Below, in pieces: positions 6,257 to 7,118 of a stretch of 7,118 bases of DNA. The notes under the pieces were generated by a model. It did not search any database. It was not told the DNA's origin and saw nothing but the letters and a program-made list of their open reading frames with translations. Origin of the DNA: Ferruginibacter sp. (GTDB lineage Bacteria > Bacteroidota > Bacteroidia > Chitinophagales > Chitinophagaceae); contig VERM01000070.1 in NCBI GenBank assembly GCA_018882645.1, positions 1 to 7,118 on the forward strand, given 5' to 3'. The translations under genes were made by a program, and so were the position numbers. Positions within the stretch are counted from its first letter, which is position 1, and every line of letters starts with the position of its first letter.

Positions 6257-6834
6257 TGTGTCGTTTATCCTTACTTATTGTATTTATTTTAATCGCTTTT
6301 CAAAGCAAGGCGCAATTGAGAAAAGACAGCATTGATTTAAAAGAAAAAATAAAAATCATTCCCCTACCCGTTAATTACAATCCGAAAAAAGCCATCATCC
6401 GATCGGCAATCCTGCCCGGATGGGGACAAATCACAAATAAAAAATACTGGAAACTCCCTCTGGTCTATGGGGCCATAGCCACCCCTGTTGTATTGTTTTA
6501 TCAAAACTATAACCAATACCTTGATGCCAAATCAGCTTACATTCTGGCCACAGACAACAATCCTGACAACGATGACCAGATCAAACAACCTTATTACAGT
6601 GTAAGAAATCAACCTGAACGTATCCGCGCATTTCGCAATCAGGTAAGACAAAATATGGATTATTGTGCATTATTTTTCATCGCACTTTGGGGGCTGAATG
6701 TCGTAGATGCAGCCGTCGACGCCCATTTAAAGACTTTCGACATCAGCGATGATCTTTCTATACAGATTAAAGGAGGCTACTCTCCCTCAGCCAGAACCAG
6801 CGGCATCAGCATTGTTGTTCCTCTTTCCAAATGA
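6256..6834 (+). CDS. DUF5683 family exported/membrane protein coupled to parAB
   Basis: The 192-residue protein begins with a signal-peptide-like segment (hydrophobic residues 5-15, then SKA before Q20, a plausible signal peptidase I site). The conserved core is LPGWGQ-x-TNKKYWK-x-PLVYG at about 54-75, followed by a hydrophobic segment at about 70-83, and a second one at about 134-156 ending in NVVDAAVDAHL. This pattern is what I recognise as DUF5683, a Bacteroidota family of unknown function. The C-terminal part (SDDLSIQIKGGYSPS) looks like short beta strands. It starts inside the parB stop (TAATG 6254-6258), so its production is probably tied to ParB. Its location implies envelope or periplasm, in contrast to its two cytoplasmic partners. 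A function in anchoring the partition machinery is only a guess. Confidence 0.82.
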   Translation: MCRLSLLIVFILIAFQSKAQLRKDSIDLKEKIKIIPLPVNYNPKKAIIRSAILPGWGQITNKKYWKLPLVYGAIATPVVLFYQNYNQYLDAKSAYILATDNNPDNDDQIKQPYYSVRNQPERIRAFRNQVRQNMDYCALFFIALWGLNVVDAAVDAHLKTFDISDDLSIQIKGGYSPSARTSGISIVVPLSK

Positions 6835-6839
6835 TAATT

Positions 6840-7118
6840 TTATTCGCGTTCACTAATGATGCAGAAATGTTGCTCAAAAATACCTGATGCTTCGAATATC
6901 TGCTCTATAAATAAATCGCCATGCGCGGCATAGTACGGCAAAAAATTTTCAATCCGCTCCTGTAAACTATCGCCCGGGAATAACCTTCTTTTAATCTTTT
7001 CAATTTTACGCATATCCGCTTCGAATGACCTTTTCCTGGCTCTGAACATTTTCTTCTCCAGCTGCACTATCCGCTTCAAAGCATTGGCACTCAAAGACTG
7101 CACATGCCTCTCCAGTGT
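6840..7118 (-). CDS. bshC: bacillithiol synthase BshC, C-terminal 93 residues
   Basis: This leftward frame is open from the right window edge and ends at TAA 6842-6840, so it is the 3' end of a larger gene (BshC is usually about 530 residues). The visible part begins with a charged helix typical of the BshC coiled coil (KRIVQLEKKMFRARKRSFE), followed by the family's ending: RRLFPGDSLQERIENFLPYY, then a Tyr/Phe-rich tail. BshC adds cysteine to glucosaminyl-malate as the last step of bacillithiol synthesis, the low-molecular-weight thiol of Bacillota and many Bacteroidota. The GTG at 7103 is not the true start, since the frame continues upstream to the edge. It converges with the DUF5683 gene with 5 bp between stops and no visible terminator. 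The assignment rests on the C-terminal motif alone. Confidence 0.82.
   Translation of the reverse strand, partial: TLERHVQSLSANALKRIVQLEKKMFRARKRSFEADMRKIEKIKRRLFPGDSLQERIENFLPYYAAHGDLFIEQIFEASGIFEQHFCIISERE

Noticed and set aside
7101..7103. GTG 7103 as the start of a small 87-residue gene
   Set aside because: The frame runs on to the window edge and the sequence matches the C-terminal end of BshC, so it is a partial large gene.

Overview
The window looks like chromosomal DNA from a Bacteroidota bacterium, most likely of the Chitinophagales/Chitinophagaceae type. Four things point there: two matches to the Bacteroidota -7 promoter box TAnnTTTG, A-rich start regions without Shine-Dalgarno sequences, a parA-parB-DUF5683 operon, and a bshC (bacillithiol synthesis) gene. 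Intergenic DNA carries degenerate short-period repeats of a kind I associate with this group. The phylum call is fairly secure; the family is inference.

Left part (1-2437): the N-terminal 110 residues of an acyl-CoA thioesterase run leftward off the window edge, with a consensus promoter just upstream. A 9-bp tandem repeat follows, then a promoter and a roughly 180-nt foldable leader leading rightward into a DEAD-box RNA helicase with a DbpA-type C-terminal RNA-binding domain. The natural start of this helicase is ATG at 755, but codon 24 is an in-frame TAA (824-826) inside the Q-motif region. The remaining 536 codons are intact and carry every other helicase motif. This is the most notable point of the window.

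Middle part (2434-4358): two leftward genes, a four-helix membrane protein with a calcineurin-like metallophosphoesterase domain and an NADPH-dependent FMN reductase-like flavoprotein. The phosphoesterase overlaps the helicase tail to tail by 4 bp. Between the two leftward genes lie two further degenerate repeats, one of which contains the reductase stop codon.

Right part (4359-7118): a 189-bp divergent intergenic region with several dyads precedes parA, parB and a DUF5683 membrane protein. Both junctions are TAATG start/stop overlaps, so the three are almost certainly translated as one coupled unit. ParA and ParB would segregate the chromosome origin; DUF5683 is an exported or membrane protein of unknown role tied to them. 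The C-terminal 93 residues of BshC converge from the right edge, 5 bp from the DUF5683 stop.

I see no rRNA, tRNA, CRISPR array, insertion sequence, prophage or defence system. No clearly new biological system is evident. The leads worth following are the interrupted helicase with its folded leader, and DUF5683 as a third member of the partition operon.
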